Shown here: positions 36,976-43,788 of the stretch, in pieces | How positions within the stretch are numbered: position 1 is the stretch's first letter | Layout of the letters: each line of letters begins with the position of its first letter | Source of the DNA: Chitinophaga sp. YR627 | GTDB lineage: Bacteria > Bacteroidota > Bacteroidia > Chitinophagales > Chitinophagaceae | Assembly (NCBI RefSeq): GCF_900114995.1 | Contig: NZ_FOUX01000002.1 | Span: 868,001 to 932,000, forward strand | Length of the DNA stretch: 64,000 nt | Reading direction: 5' to 3' | Notes under the pieces: model-generated | What the model saw: only the letters and a program-made list of their open reading frames with translations | Databases searched by the model: none | What the model was told of the DNA's origin: nothing | Made by a program: the position numbers and the translations under genes

Positions 36976-38013
36976 TTATTTTCTCCTTTGCTGCAAGCCT
37001 TGTATCGCTTTGTCCAAATCAGCATCCTGCTCTAACAACGATTTATCAAAATCACTACGAAAGTCTGCATCTTGAATTACCCTGAACTGTTCATACTCAG
37101 CCTCAGCCAGACTACGGGCTATTTCATGACTGATTTTGCCAGCATCTTTCAGTACTGCATATTCATTAAACTGAAGGAACGCGTCCAGACGATCCACCCA
37201 TTCTTTCATAGCCATAGGTATCTGCCGTTTGGCTTGATTTTCCGCATAATCAAGGTACATTGTCACAATCCGATTCAACTCATCCATTTCTTCCAGTAAG
37301 AGATAGTTTTTAGCAACACATACATCTGCTTTTAGGATCTTTCCATCAGGTGCATTTTTCCAGGTGGTCAGCCCCATATTCGGGCTAATGGCTTTAGCTC
37401 TGTCAGCAATAATTTCAGCGGCCGTCTTGCCCGTAATGGCCCAATGCAACTTATTTTGAACGGTTTTATAAAATGTTTGAGTAATGGATGAAACAGGATC
37501 GTAATCAATACTGCATTGTGCGTAAATATCTGTGATTTTCTGATAAAAACGCCTTTCACTGGCTCTTATCTCGCGTATGCGCTCCAGCAGTTCTTCAAAA
37601 TAATCCCTGCCAAATTGTTTGCCCTGTTTCAGCCGCTCATCATCCAACACAAATCCTTTAATAATAAATTCACGCAGGGTTTTGGTTGCCCATATACGGA
37701 ATTGTGTAGCAGAAACACTGTTTACACGATAACCCACAGAAATAATAACATCGAGATTATAGAAATCAATACTTCTTGCTACTTCCCTGCTACCTTCTTT
37801 TTGAACTGTCCGGAATTTCCGGATAGTTGCTGTTTCAGCAAGCTCACCAGACGCATAAATATTTCTAAGGTGTTCACTGATGGTTCGCACATCTACATCA
37901 AATAGCGCTGCCATCTTCTTCTGCGATAACCAAAAAGTTTCTGCTTCAAAGAAGACTTCTATATGGGAGTCTCCTTCTGGCGACGAATAAAATATTATTT
38001 CAAACTTTTCCAT
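36976..38013 (-). CDS. RhuM-family protein
   Basis: 345 residues matching the RhuM family: an N-terminal segment (FFEAETFWLSQKKMAALFDV then RTISEHLRNIYASGEL), the hallmark YNLDVIISVGYRVNSVSATQ and FRIWATKTLREFI near residues 85-120, and a helical C-terminal half. RhuM proteins are often encoded inside type I restriction loci and other islands; the name comes from a Salmonella pathogenicity island gene but the biochemical role is not established. It follows hsdM by 10 bases. Confidence 0.9.
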   Translation of the reverse strand: MEKFEIIFYSSPEGDSHIEVFFEAETFWLSQKKMAALFDVDVRTISEHLRNIYASGELAETATIRKFRTVQKEGSREVARSIDFYNLDVIISVGYRVNSVSATQFRIWATKTLREFIIKGFVLDDERLKQGKQFGRDYFEELLERIREIRASERRFYQKITDIYAQCSIDYDPVSSITQTFYKTVQNKLHWAITGKTAAEIIADRAKAISPNMGLTTWKNAPDGKILKADVCVAKNYLLLEEMDELNRIVTMYLDYAENQAKRQIPMAMKEWVDRLDAFLQFNEYAVLKDAGKISHEIARSLAEAEYEQFRVIQDADFRSDFDKSLLEQDADLDKAIQGLQQRRK

Positions 38014-38023
38014 ATCAGCTTGT

Positions 38024-39619
38024 TTACAATCCCAGTTCTTTTAAATACTTCGCCATTTCTTTTTCCACAGCAGTAAGCTCGGTTTTAAGCTGTTCTATTT
38101 CCTTTTGCGTAGCGGCGATGTCTATCTCAGCTTCCTCCTCGAATGTGTCGACATAACGGGGAATATTGAGGTTGTAATCGTTGACTGCTATTTCTTCCTT
38201 CGTAGCGACATAGCAATATCTTTCTTCCACTACACCGGCAGGCAGTTTGCCCTCTGCAAAACGGCGGTAAGTTTGAACAATATCCTCCACGTCCTGCTGA
38301 CGCAGGCGGTTCTGATTCTTGCCATTCTCAAAACGCTGACTGGCATCTATAAATAACACATCGCTACGTTTACGTCTACCTTTATTGAAGATAAGAATAG
38401 CTGCGGGTATGCCTGTGCCGAAGAACAAATTGGCAGGTAGCCCAATCACGGCATCAAGCATATTTTCCTCTATCAATTTCTGACGGATCTTCCCCTCGCT
38501 AGCTCCTCTGAAAAGCACACCATGTGGCACCACAACACCTACTCTACCGTGTCCTTCATAAGCCACTTCGATCATATGGCTGATAAAAGCCCAGTCTCCT
38601 TTGCTCTTAGGTGGCACTCCTCTCCAAAAGCGCTGGTGAGGATCTGCAGCAGCTTTATAACCACTTTGCGGCTGACCTACATTTGTTTTATCACCTTTCT
38701 TTTTATCTTCCTTCTCTGTATCATCAGCCCCCCATTTGTCTAACGAAAAAGGCGGGTTTGCTACCACTACGTCAAACTTCATCAAATGATCCCCTTCTTT
38801 AAGCTTAGGATTACGGATGGTATCACCCCAGCGGATCACAGCACTGTCAAAACCATGCAGGAACATATTCTGTACTGCCAGCGCCCAAGTACTTCCGTTT
38901 GCTTCCTGTCCATACAGGGATACATTGGAAGAACCTACCTCACGCCCTGCTTTTACAAGCAATGATGCAGAACCGCAGGTAGGATCACAAATACGAGCAC
39001 CTGGTTCTGCTTTTGTAAGTTTTGCTAACAAAGTAGATACCATACCAGGTGTGTAAAATTCACCCGCTTTTTTGCCAGCATCTGAGGCAAAAGAAGCAAT
39101 CAGATATTCATATGCATCCCCAATCACATCGTTATGCTCAAGATGAGATGGACTCAGATCCAGTTCACTAAAGTCAATTAACAGATTCTTGAGGCGGGTA
39201 TTTTTGTCTTTTACATCGCCCAGGTTACTACTATTGAAATCTATATTGCGGAAAATACCCGAACCATCTTCACTAAAGAGTTTCTCTCGGTTAGCTTCTT
39301 CAAGGTCATTAAGAGCCGTGTTAATCAGCTCTCCAACATTGTTTGCCGAACGCCGTTCGTATAAGTAATTGAAAGTGCATTGTTCCGGCATAATAAAACG
39401 CTCCATTTTCATAGCGCGTTCCGTACGATCTTTATCACCTTTATATTTAGCCAGGTGTTGCTGGTATATATCTTCATGTACATCGCTCACATACTTGAGG
39501 AATAACATAGTGAGAATATAATCTTTATATTGACTGGGGTCAATCAATCCACGAAAAGTATCGCAGGCTTTCCATACTATCCGATTAATATCACTAGCAC
39601 CGATCATTTTTTGTGTCAT
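38024..39619 (-). CDS. hsdM: Type I restriction-modification methyltransferase subunit HsdM
   Basis: 531 residues. The N-terminal helical domain (VWKACDTFRGLIDPSQYKDY) is followed by the N6-adenine methyltransferase fold: the SAM-binding block GEFYTPGMVSTLLAKL and DPTCGSASLLVKAG near residue 211, and the catalytic NPPF in VVANPPFSLDKW near 287. It methylates adenine in the target read by HsdS. The start shares one base with the stop of the half-size S gene (TAATG), so the two are coupled. Confidence 0.96.
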   Translation of the reverse strand: MTQKMIGASDINRIVWKACDTFRGLIDPSQYKDYILTMLFLKYVSDVHEDIYQQHLAKYKGDKDRTERAMKMERFIMPEQCTFNYLYERRSANNVGELINTALNDLEEANREKLFSEDGSGIFRNIDFNSSNLGDVKDKNTRLKNLLIDFSELDLSPSHLEHNDVIGDAYEYLIASFASDAGKKAGEFYTPGMVSTLLAKLTKAEPGARICDPTCGSASLLVKAGREVGSSNVSLYGQEANGSTWALAVQNMFLHGFDSAVIRWGDTIRNPKLKEGDHLMKFDVVVANPPFSLDKWGADDTEKEDKKKGDKTNVGQPQSGYKAAADPHQRFWRGVPPKSKGDWAFISHMIEVAYEGHGRVGVVVPHGVLFRGASEGKIRQKLIEENMLDAVIGLPANLFFGTGIPAAILIFNKGRRKRSDVLFIDASQRFENGKNQNRLRQQDVEDIVQTYRRFAEGKLPAGVVEERYCYVATKEEIAVNDYNLNIPRYVDTFEEEAEIDIAATQKEIEQLKTELTAVEKEMAKYLKELGL

Positions 39620-40188
39620 TATCTATTAGCGGTTTGTAAGAGTTGTTGATGAAAAATTGTTTCATTGAGGTTGTTTATCTGTAAACGTAATTGCATTGCT
39701 TGTTGTTGAAGTAAATTTACCTGTACAATACTCTCCTGCTTTTGCAATGAAGGTACAGGTAACTCTAACCGTTCAATCACATCCCGTGTAATGAGTGGCA
39801 TAGAAGTACCTTTAGATGCTGCTATTAGAATTTTTGTAGTAGCAGGATGGTTCAGATACCATTGAAGGTAAAATGGTGAAATAATGTTAGTGTCCTTAAT
39901 ACGCAATATGGTAAAAACAGAAGAGGCAATAGCAGGAGTATATTGTCCATCATATAGCGCGGCAAAATGATCAGTACCTTTTGTAGCAAGCAATAGATCT
40001 CCAATTTCGAGATAGTTTTTATTTAACCTGGTTTCCTCGCGTAACTCAGGTTCAACATGGCTAGCCCACTTTCGTTCCTTGTTCCAATGCCTAAGCTGTA
40101 AATAATAAACAGCTCCGCCTTGGGAAATTGAGGTATTTACATAAATACCTCCAAATAAGTCTGCTATATGTCCTATTGATATTTGCAT
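39619..40188 (-). CDS. Half-size HsdS-like specificity protein
   Basis: 189 residues, one target-recognition domain plus one conserved helix (IERLELPVPSLQKQESIVQV, then a Gln/Leu-rich coiled coil). Blocks such as NYLEIGDLLLATKGTDHFAA and YLQWYLNHPATTKILIAASK are typical of S subunits. Half-S proteins can pair as dimers in place of a full S subunit in known systems. It is the first gene of the operon and is coupled to hsdM. It could give a second specificity or act as a DNA-targeting accessory. No frame damage was seen, so it is not simply a truncated pseudogene. Confidence 0.82.
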   Translation of the reverse strand: MQISIGHIADLFGGIYVNTSISQGGAVYYLQLRHWNKERKWASHVEPELREETRLNKNYLEIGDLLLATKGTDHFAALYDGQYTPAIASSVFTILRIKDTNIISPFYLQWYLNHPATTKILIAASKGTSMPLITRDVIERLELPVPSLQKQESIVQVNLLQQQAMQLRLQINNLNETIFHQQLLQTANR

Positions 40189-40244
40189 TATCTCGTTGAA
40201 ATGGATATGAAGGTATGAAAAGTTATTATTTTAATAAAAAAACA

Positions 40245-40265
40245 TTGAGTAATTGAATTACTCAA
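40245..40265. promoter_or_regulatory. 21-bp perfect palindrome upstream of restriction operon
   Basis: TTGAGTAATT, a central G, then AATTACTCAA. It lies 57 bases upstream of the first restriction gene. On the minus strand it is followed by TGTTTTTTTATT, so it could act as an operator or as an early terminator/attenuator. Confidence 0.4.
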
Positions 40266-40386
40266 CCATAAACGAGATTAGAGAAAATTGCTAAATCAAG
40301 GGTTAATACAAATAAAACATTCATGAAAGGGGGAATTCACCAACGGAATGAAAGTGGTAAATTGAAGTTGCAAAACAAAACATACC

Positions 40387-40480
40387 ATGTCATCCCATGT
40401 TGAATTTCCCCAGTTATTTGAACATTGTTCAGGTTTAGATGTGCACAAGTAGACTGTAGTAGTACGGATTTTAGGGGAAA
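40387..40480 (+). pseudogene. Short IS110-type transposase 5' remnant
   Basis: From the ATG at 40387 the plus strand reads to HCSGLDVHK, then an in-frame TAG (40450-40452), then TVVVRILGEKENG. GLDVHKxTVVV is the opening of the DEDD domain of IS110-family transposases. Only about 30 codons remain, with a stop in the middle, so it is inactive. It abuts the tmRNA terminator and island end. Confidence 0.45.
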
Positions 40481-40483
40481 AAG

Positions 40484-40546
40484 AAAACGGGAACAATACA
40501 TTTGACTGTACTATTCCCGCTTTAGTGGAGTCGGCGGGAATCGAAC
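40484..40546 (-). repeat. ssrA 3' end copy at island boundary (proximal attachment site)
   Basis: This segment covers the T-arm, acceptor stem and terminator of the intact tmRNA and matches the degenerate copy at 26298-26364 in the same orientation. Confidence 0.6.
40488..40519 (-). terminator. Terminator of ssrA
   Basis: On the minus strand CGGGAATAGTACA pairs with TGTATTGTTCCCG (13-bp stem with two G-U pairs), followed by TTTTCTTTTT. It starts 4 bases after the end of the tRNA-like domain. Confidence 0.75.
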
Positions 40547-40896
40547 CCGCGTCCAAACATATCCGCCGAAAGCTTTCTACATGCTTATTTACGCATTAGT
40601 TTGTCGGGACCTTGCCAGGGGCGCAACTAACCAGCCTGGTCCGTATCCGTTTAGTTTCAGTACTCACTCACAGAAACCATGAGTACCTATTCCGCTAAGG
40701 TTTTGATTAGGCGGCGGCAGTTCTAGCAGACAGCAACTGCGGCGGCCAAAATGGGTGCGCTAATCGCTGATTAGGCAGCCATGGCGTAGTTAGATTCGCC
40801 AATTAAAGGTTGTATATTCAGATTTACGTGCTAATTATACAACGCACGACATGCTTACACTTTCAAAGATCTATGCTGTCAAAACCAGGCGACCCC
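40526..40896 (-). ncRNA. ssrA: Transfer-messenger RNA (tmRNA)
   Basis: About 371 nt on the minus strand. The 5' end GGGGTCGCCTGGTTTTGACA and the 3' end GGACGCGGGTTCGATTCCCG followed by CCGACTCCA pair as the tRNA-like acceptor stem (GGGGTCG with CGACTCC). The tag frame at 40800-40771 reads GESNYAMAA then TAA; with the alanine carried by tmRNA this is the Bacteroidota-type degradation tag. CCA is not encoded (the 3' reading is ACTA). It rescues stalled ribosomes. Its 3' end appears to be the target of the island that follows it. Confidence 0.95.
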
Positions 40897-40915
40897 AGTT
40901 TGCTTTCGCAGCTTA

Positions 40916-40945
40916 CAAAGATATGACCATTTTATGAAATTTCAA
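40916..40945 (-). promoter_or_regulatory. Promoter of ssrA
   Basis: On the minus strand TTG (40945-40943), exactly 19 nt, then TATCTTTG (40923-40916), an excellent match to the Bacteroidota consensus. Transcription would start about 12 nt before the mature 5' end. Confidence 0.7.
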
Positions 40946-40949
40946 TAAA

Positions 40950-41027
40950 TACTTATACTATAGTTATGCTACGTTAGACCTGCGTTCCCGAACGAAGCAT
41001 CAACGTACTGTAACTATAGTATAAGTA
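40950..41027. repeat. 78-bp inverted repeat (MITE-like) upstream of ssrA promoter
   Basis: The outer 17 bp are perfect inverted copies (TACTTATACTATAGTTA at 40950-40966 and its complement at 41011-41027). The inner arms also pair partly (TACGTT, CGTTC) around a CC/GG-like centre near 40987. The whole could form a hairpin with about 38-bp arms. It may be a small non-autonomous element or a regulatory hairpin. It lies right next to the TTG of the ssrA promoter. Confidence 0.6.
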
Positions 41028-41032
41028 CAAAA

Positions 41033-41056
41033 AAAGAGGCCCCTAAAGGCCTCTTT
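41033..41056 (-). terminator. Terminator of rseP
   Basis: AAAGAGGCC and GGCCTCTTT with a 6-base loop. On the minus strand the second arm runs into a TTTTTTT tract. It lies 24 bases after the rseP stop. Confidence 0.8.
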
Positions 41057-41079
41057 CATATAATCAGATGATTATCAGT

Positions 41080-42414
41080 CTATTTAAAGATACTTCGCCA
41101 GATATCCAGTCCATTCGCATATAACAGCAGACCGAACAGGATGATCATACCAACGATCTGTGCATATTCCAGGAATTTCTCGCTTGGTTTACGGCCGGTA
41201 ATGATCTCGTATAAGAGGAACAGTACGTGACCACCATCCAGCGCCGGAATAGGCAGGATATTCATAAATGCCAGGATGATAGACAACAGCGCTGTCATTT
41301 CCCAGAAAGCGATCCAGTCCCAATGAGCAGGGAACAGGTTACCAATGCTGATGAAACCACCCAGTGATTCATTGGCTTTTACCTCTTTGGAAACGAAGAT
41401 CAGACGCAGCTGCTGTACATATTTCACCAGGGTATTGATACACTTGGAGAAACCGGCAGGGATCGCCTGTAATAAAGTATATTCTCTGGTAGCGAATTTG
41501 AAGTCTTTCTCCGGATTAGCCGGCGCCATACCCACTGTACCATTTTCGGTAACGTGTGCGAATAACTGAAGAGTATCGCCATCACGTAAAACCTGGATGG
41601 TTGCCGTTTTATTCTTATACTGCTGTAATTCTTTTCTGAACTCATGAAAATAGCTCGCAGGTGCACCGTTTACAGCCAGGGTTCTGTCGCCCTTTCTGAA
41701 ACCGGCTTTCTCTGCTGCTGATTTTGGCAATACCGTATCCACTACAAATGGAATACGCACATCCATCAGCGTGCCTTTCCGCTTGATCATTTCACGGATA
41801 AAACCAGTAGGGATCTTGATGTCAAGAGGTTTGCCATCACGCGATACCTGGATGCTGGTTGCTTCACGCAGGATGATCTCAGCAGGAATAGAACGGAAGT
41901 TTTCAACCGGTTCGTTATTCACAGATAATACCATGTCGCCGTCTTTCAGACCAATGCTGCCAGCCAGGGAGTCAACCGCAATACCGTAGGTCAGGTTTTT
42001 GGTTGGCAGATAGCTTTCGCCCCAGTGCCACAACATCATTGCATAGATCAGGAAACCGAGTATCAGGTTAACCGTAACGCCGCCGATCATGATGATCAGG
42101 CGCTGCCAGGCTGGTTTTGAACGAAATTCCCATGGCTGTGGCGGCTTCGCCATCTGCTCACGGTCCATGCTCTCATCCACCATACCGGATATTTTTACAT
42201 ATCCGCCCAGTGGTAACCAGCCAATACCATATTCTGTATCTCCTTTTTTCTTTTTAAACAACGAAAACCAGGGATCAAAGAACAGATAAAATTTTTCAAC
42301 CCTTGCTTTAAAAAGCTTGGCGGGGATAAAGTGCCCAAGCTCGTGTAAAACGACCAGTATGGATAGTGACAGTATCAACTGCCCGGCCTTTACCAATATT
42401 TCTTGTGTGGTCAT
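41080..42414 (-). CDS. rseP: Site-2 zinc protease RseP (RIP metalloprotease)
   Basis: 444 residues. The first membrane helix carries LVVLHELGHFIPAKLF, the HExxH zinc site. Two PDZ regions follow (LKDGDMVLSVNNEPV at about 155 and FRKGDRTLAVNGAP at about 240). The C-terminal membrane helices carry ILPIPALDGGHVLFLLYEI, the LDG zinc-ligand motif. It cleaves membrane-embedded substrates such as anti-sigma factors. It is downstream of dxr on the same strand, a common neighbour order; the gap is 95 bases. No truncation. Confidence 0.95.
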   Translation of the reverse strand: MTTQEILVKAGQLILSLSILVVLHELGHFIPAKLFKARVEKFYLFFDPWFSLFKKKKGDTEYGIGWLPLGGYVKISGMVDESMDREQMAKPPQPWEFRSKPAWQRLIIMIGGVTVNLILGFLIYAMMLWHWGESYLPTKNLTYGIAVDSLAGSIGLKDGDMVLSVNNEPVENFRSIPAEIILREATSIQVSRDGKPLDIKIPTGFIREMIKRKGTLMDVRIPFVVDTVLPKSAAEKAGFRKGDRTLAVNGAPASYFHEFRKELQQYKNKTATIQVLRDGDTLQLFAHVTENGTVGMAPANPEKDFKFATREYTLLQAIPAGFSKCINTLVKYVQQLRLIFVSKEVKANESLGGFISIGNLFPAHWDWIAFWEMTALLSIILAFMNILPIPALDGGHVLFLLYEIITGRKPSEKFLEYAQIVGMIILFGLLLYANGLDIWRSIFK

Positions 42415-42509
42415 GTAGATGAATCTGACAGTAAATATATAATGTAATAGAATCTATGATAGTCCGGCAAATATAGGCGGTTCAACTGCAGTACAGCGTT
42501 AATGTAATA

Positions 42510-43676
42510 TTAAATCACTATAGCATTGATCATGGAATTTGCATATTCCCTGGCAGCCTGATCGCTTTCATAATAGTCATGCAAGGTAGGTTTTTCCACA
42601 AATGCGATCTTCGCCATCGTCTCCTCTATCACCTCTGTCATTTGCAGGAAACCGATCCTGTTCTTCAGGAAGGCATGTACCACTTCTTCGTTTGCAGCAT
42701 TCATTACACAGGCAGCATTTCCTCCTTTGTGCATGGCTTCAATAGCAATGGCGAGGTTACGGAAAGTCTTGGTATCAGGCTGTTCGAATGTCAGCGTAGG
42801 ATTATTCCTGAAAGAGAATTTCGGGAAATCGTTGGCTAATCTTTCCGGAAATCCTAATGCCAGTTGTATCGGCATTTTCATATCTGGTACGCCCAGCTGC
42901 GCTTTCAGCGAACCGTCCACAAATTCCACCATAGAGTGAATAATAGACTGCGGATGGATCACTACTTCGATCTTTTCAGGCGGCAGATTGAATAACCAGC
43001 GGGCTTCGATCATCTCCAGACCTTTATTCATCAGTGTCGCACAGTCAATGGTGATCTTCGCGCCCATTCTCCAGTTAGGATGCTGTAACGCATGATCTTT
43101 TTTCACATTGATCAGGAAATTCGGTTTTTTACCAAGGAAAGGACCACCGGAAGCAGTCAGGATCACTTTATCCACTTTCCGCAGGTCTTCACCTAACAGA
43201 CACTGAAAAATAGCCGAGTGTTCAGAATCTACGGGTACTATAGGTACATTTCTCTTGTTGGCTGCCGCCATCACAATATCACCTGCCACCACCAGGGTTT
43301 CTTTATTAGCCAGGGCGATCGGGGTACCCTGCTCAATGGCAGCCAGTGTTGGCGCCAGACCGGCAAAGCCCATTACAGCCGCCAGCATCATATCAATTGT
43401 ATTCCAGGCAGCTACTTCCACCATGGCTTTCGCACCTGCAAATACCTTGATACCTTTATCAAATAATGCGTCCTTAACCTTCTCATACTGTGTTTCATCG
43501 GCTATTACCACCGCATTCGGACGAAATTTTAAAGCCTGTTCTATCAAAAGGTTGGCATTCTGCCCCCCTGTCAATACTTCCACACTGAACTTGTCAGGAT
43601 GTGCTTCAATCACCTCCAATGCCTGGATGCCAATAGATCCTGTGGAGCCAAAGATGGCTATGTTCTTCTTACTCAT
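42510..43676 (-). CDS. dxr: 1-deoxy-D-xylulose 5-phosphate reductoisomerase
   Basis: 388 residues, full length. NADPH-binding start KNIAIFGSTGSIGIQALEV, then ANKETLVVAGDIV, the metal/substrate block VPVDSEHSAIFQCL, and TIDCATLMNKGLEMIEARWL. It makes 2-C-methyl-D-erythritol 4-phosphate in the non-mevalonate isoprenoid pathway in the cytoplasm. It precedes rseP, as in many bacteria. Confidence 0.97.
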   Translation of the reverse strand: MSKKNIAIFGSTGSIGIQALEVIEAHPDKFSVEVLTGGQNANLLIEQALKFRPNAVVIADETQYEKVKDALFDKGIKVFAGAKAMVEVAAWNTIDMMLAAVMGFAGLAPTLAAIEQGTPIALANKETLVVAGDIVMAAANKRNVPIVPVDSEHSAIFQCLLGEDLRKVDKVILTASGGPFLGKKPNFLINVKKDHALQHPNWRMGAKITIDCATLMNKGLEMIEARWLFNLPPEKIEVVIHPQSIIHSMVEFVDGSLKAQLGVPDMKMPIQLALGFPERLANDFPKFSFRNNPTLTFEQPDTKTFRNLAIAIEAMHKGGNAACVMNAANEEVVHAFLKNRIGFLQMTEVIEETMAKIAFVEKPTLHDYYESDQAAREYANSMINAIVI

Positions 43677-43702
43677 TGCTGCAATAATAAGGGAAATAAG
43701 AG

Positions 43703-43788
43703 AATTAGGAATTAAGAATTAAGGATTAAGAATTATTTGCAGATATCTCCACAAACAATTCTTAATTCTTAATTTTTAATTCTTAATT
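43703..43788. repeat. Large imperfect inverted repeat of AATTAAGAATT units
   Basis: Two 32-bp arms (43703-43734 and 43757-43788) made of AATTAAG-type units pair with about four mismatches across a 22-base loop. The second arm covers the first two bases of the GH3-like stop codon (complement of TTA at 43787-43789). It may end transcription between that gene and dxr or be a scattered intergenic repeat. Confidence 0.6.

Larger units (their letters stand above)
26298..40546. mobile_element. Putative genomic island integrated at the 3' end of ssrA (tmRNA)
   Basis: The intact tmRNA gene (minus strand) ends at about 40526, with its terminator at 40488-40519. A second, degenerate copy of the same 3' region in the same orientation lies at 26298-26364: the 32-bp terminator hairpin is identical except for one base, and next to it are pieces of the tRNA-like end (CTCCAC, GCC, TTCCC, GTTCGA) in the right order. 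Integrases often use ssrA 3' ends as targets, leaving an intact gene at one end and a 3' copy at the other. The content between (type I restriction, TOTE remnant, nucleases, small unknowns) is typical island cargo. I found no integrase, so the island may be old or partly deleted. Confidence 0.6.

Noticed and set aside
26413-40188. Search for an integrase or transposase inside the island
   Set aside because: No tyrosine or serine recombinase motif was found in any intact frame; the island is therefore called from its ends and cargo only.
40296-40556. 86-codon minus-strand ORF starting MDAGSIPADS
   Set aside because: Its start is the tmRNA T-arm read as codons, and it continues through the terminator and the IS110 remnant; it is an artefact of the RNA gene.
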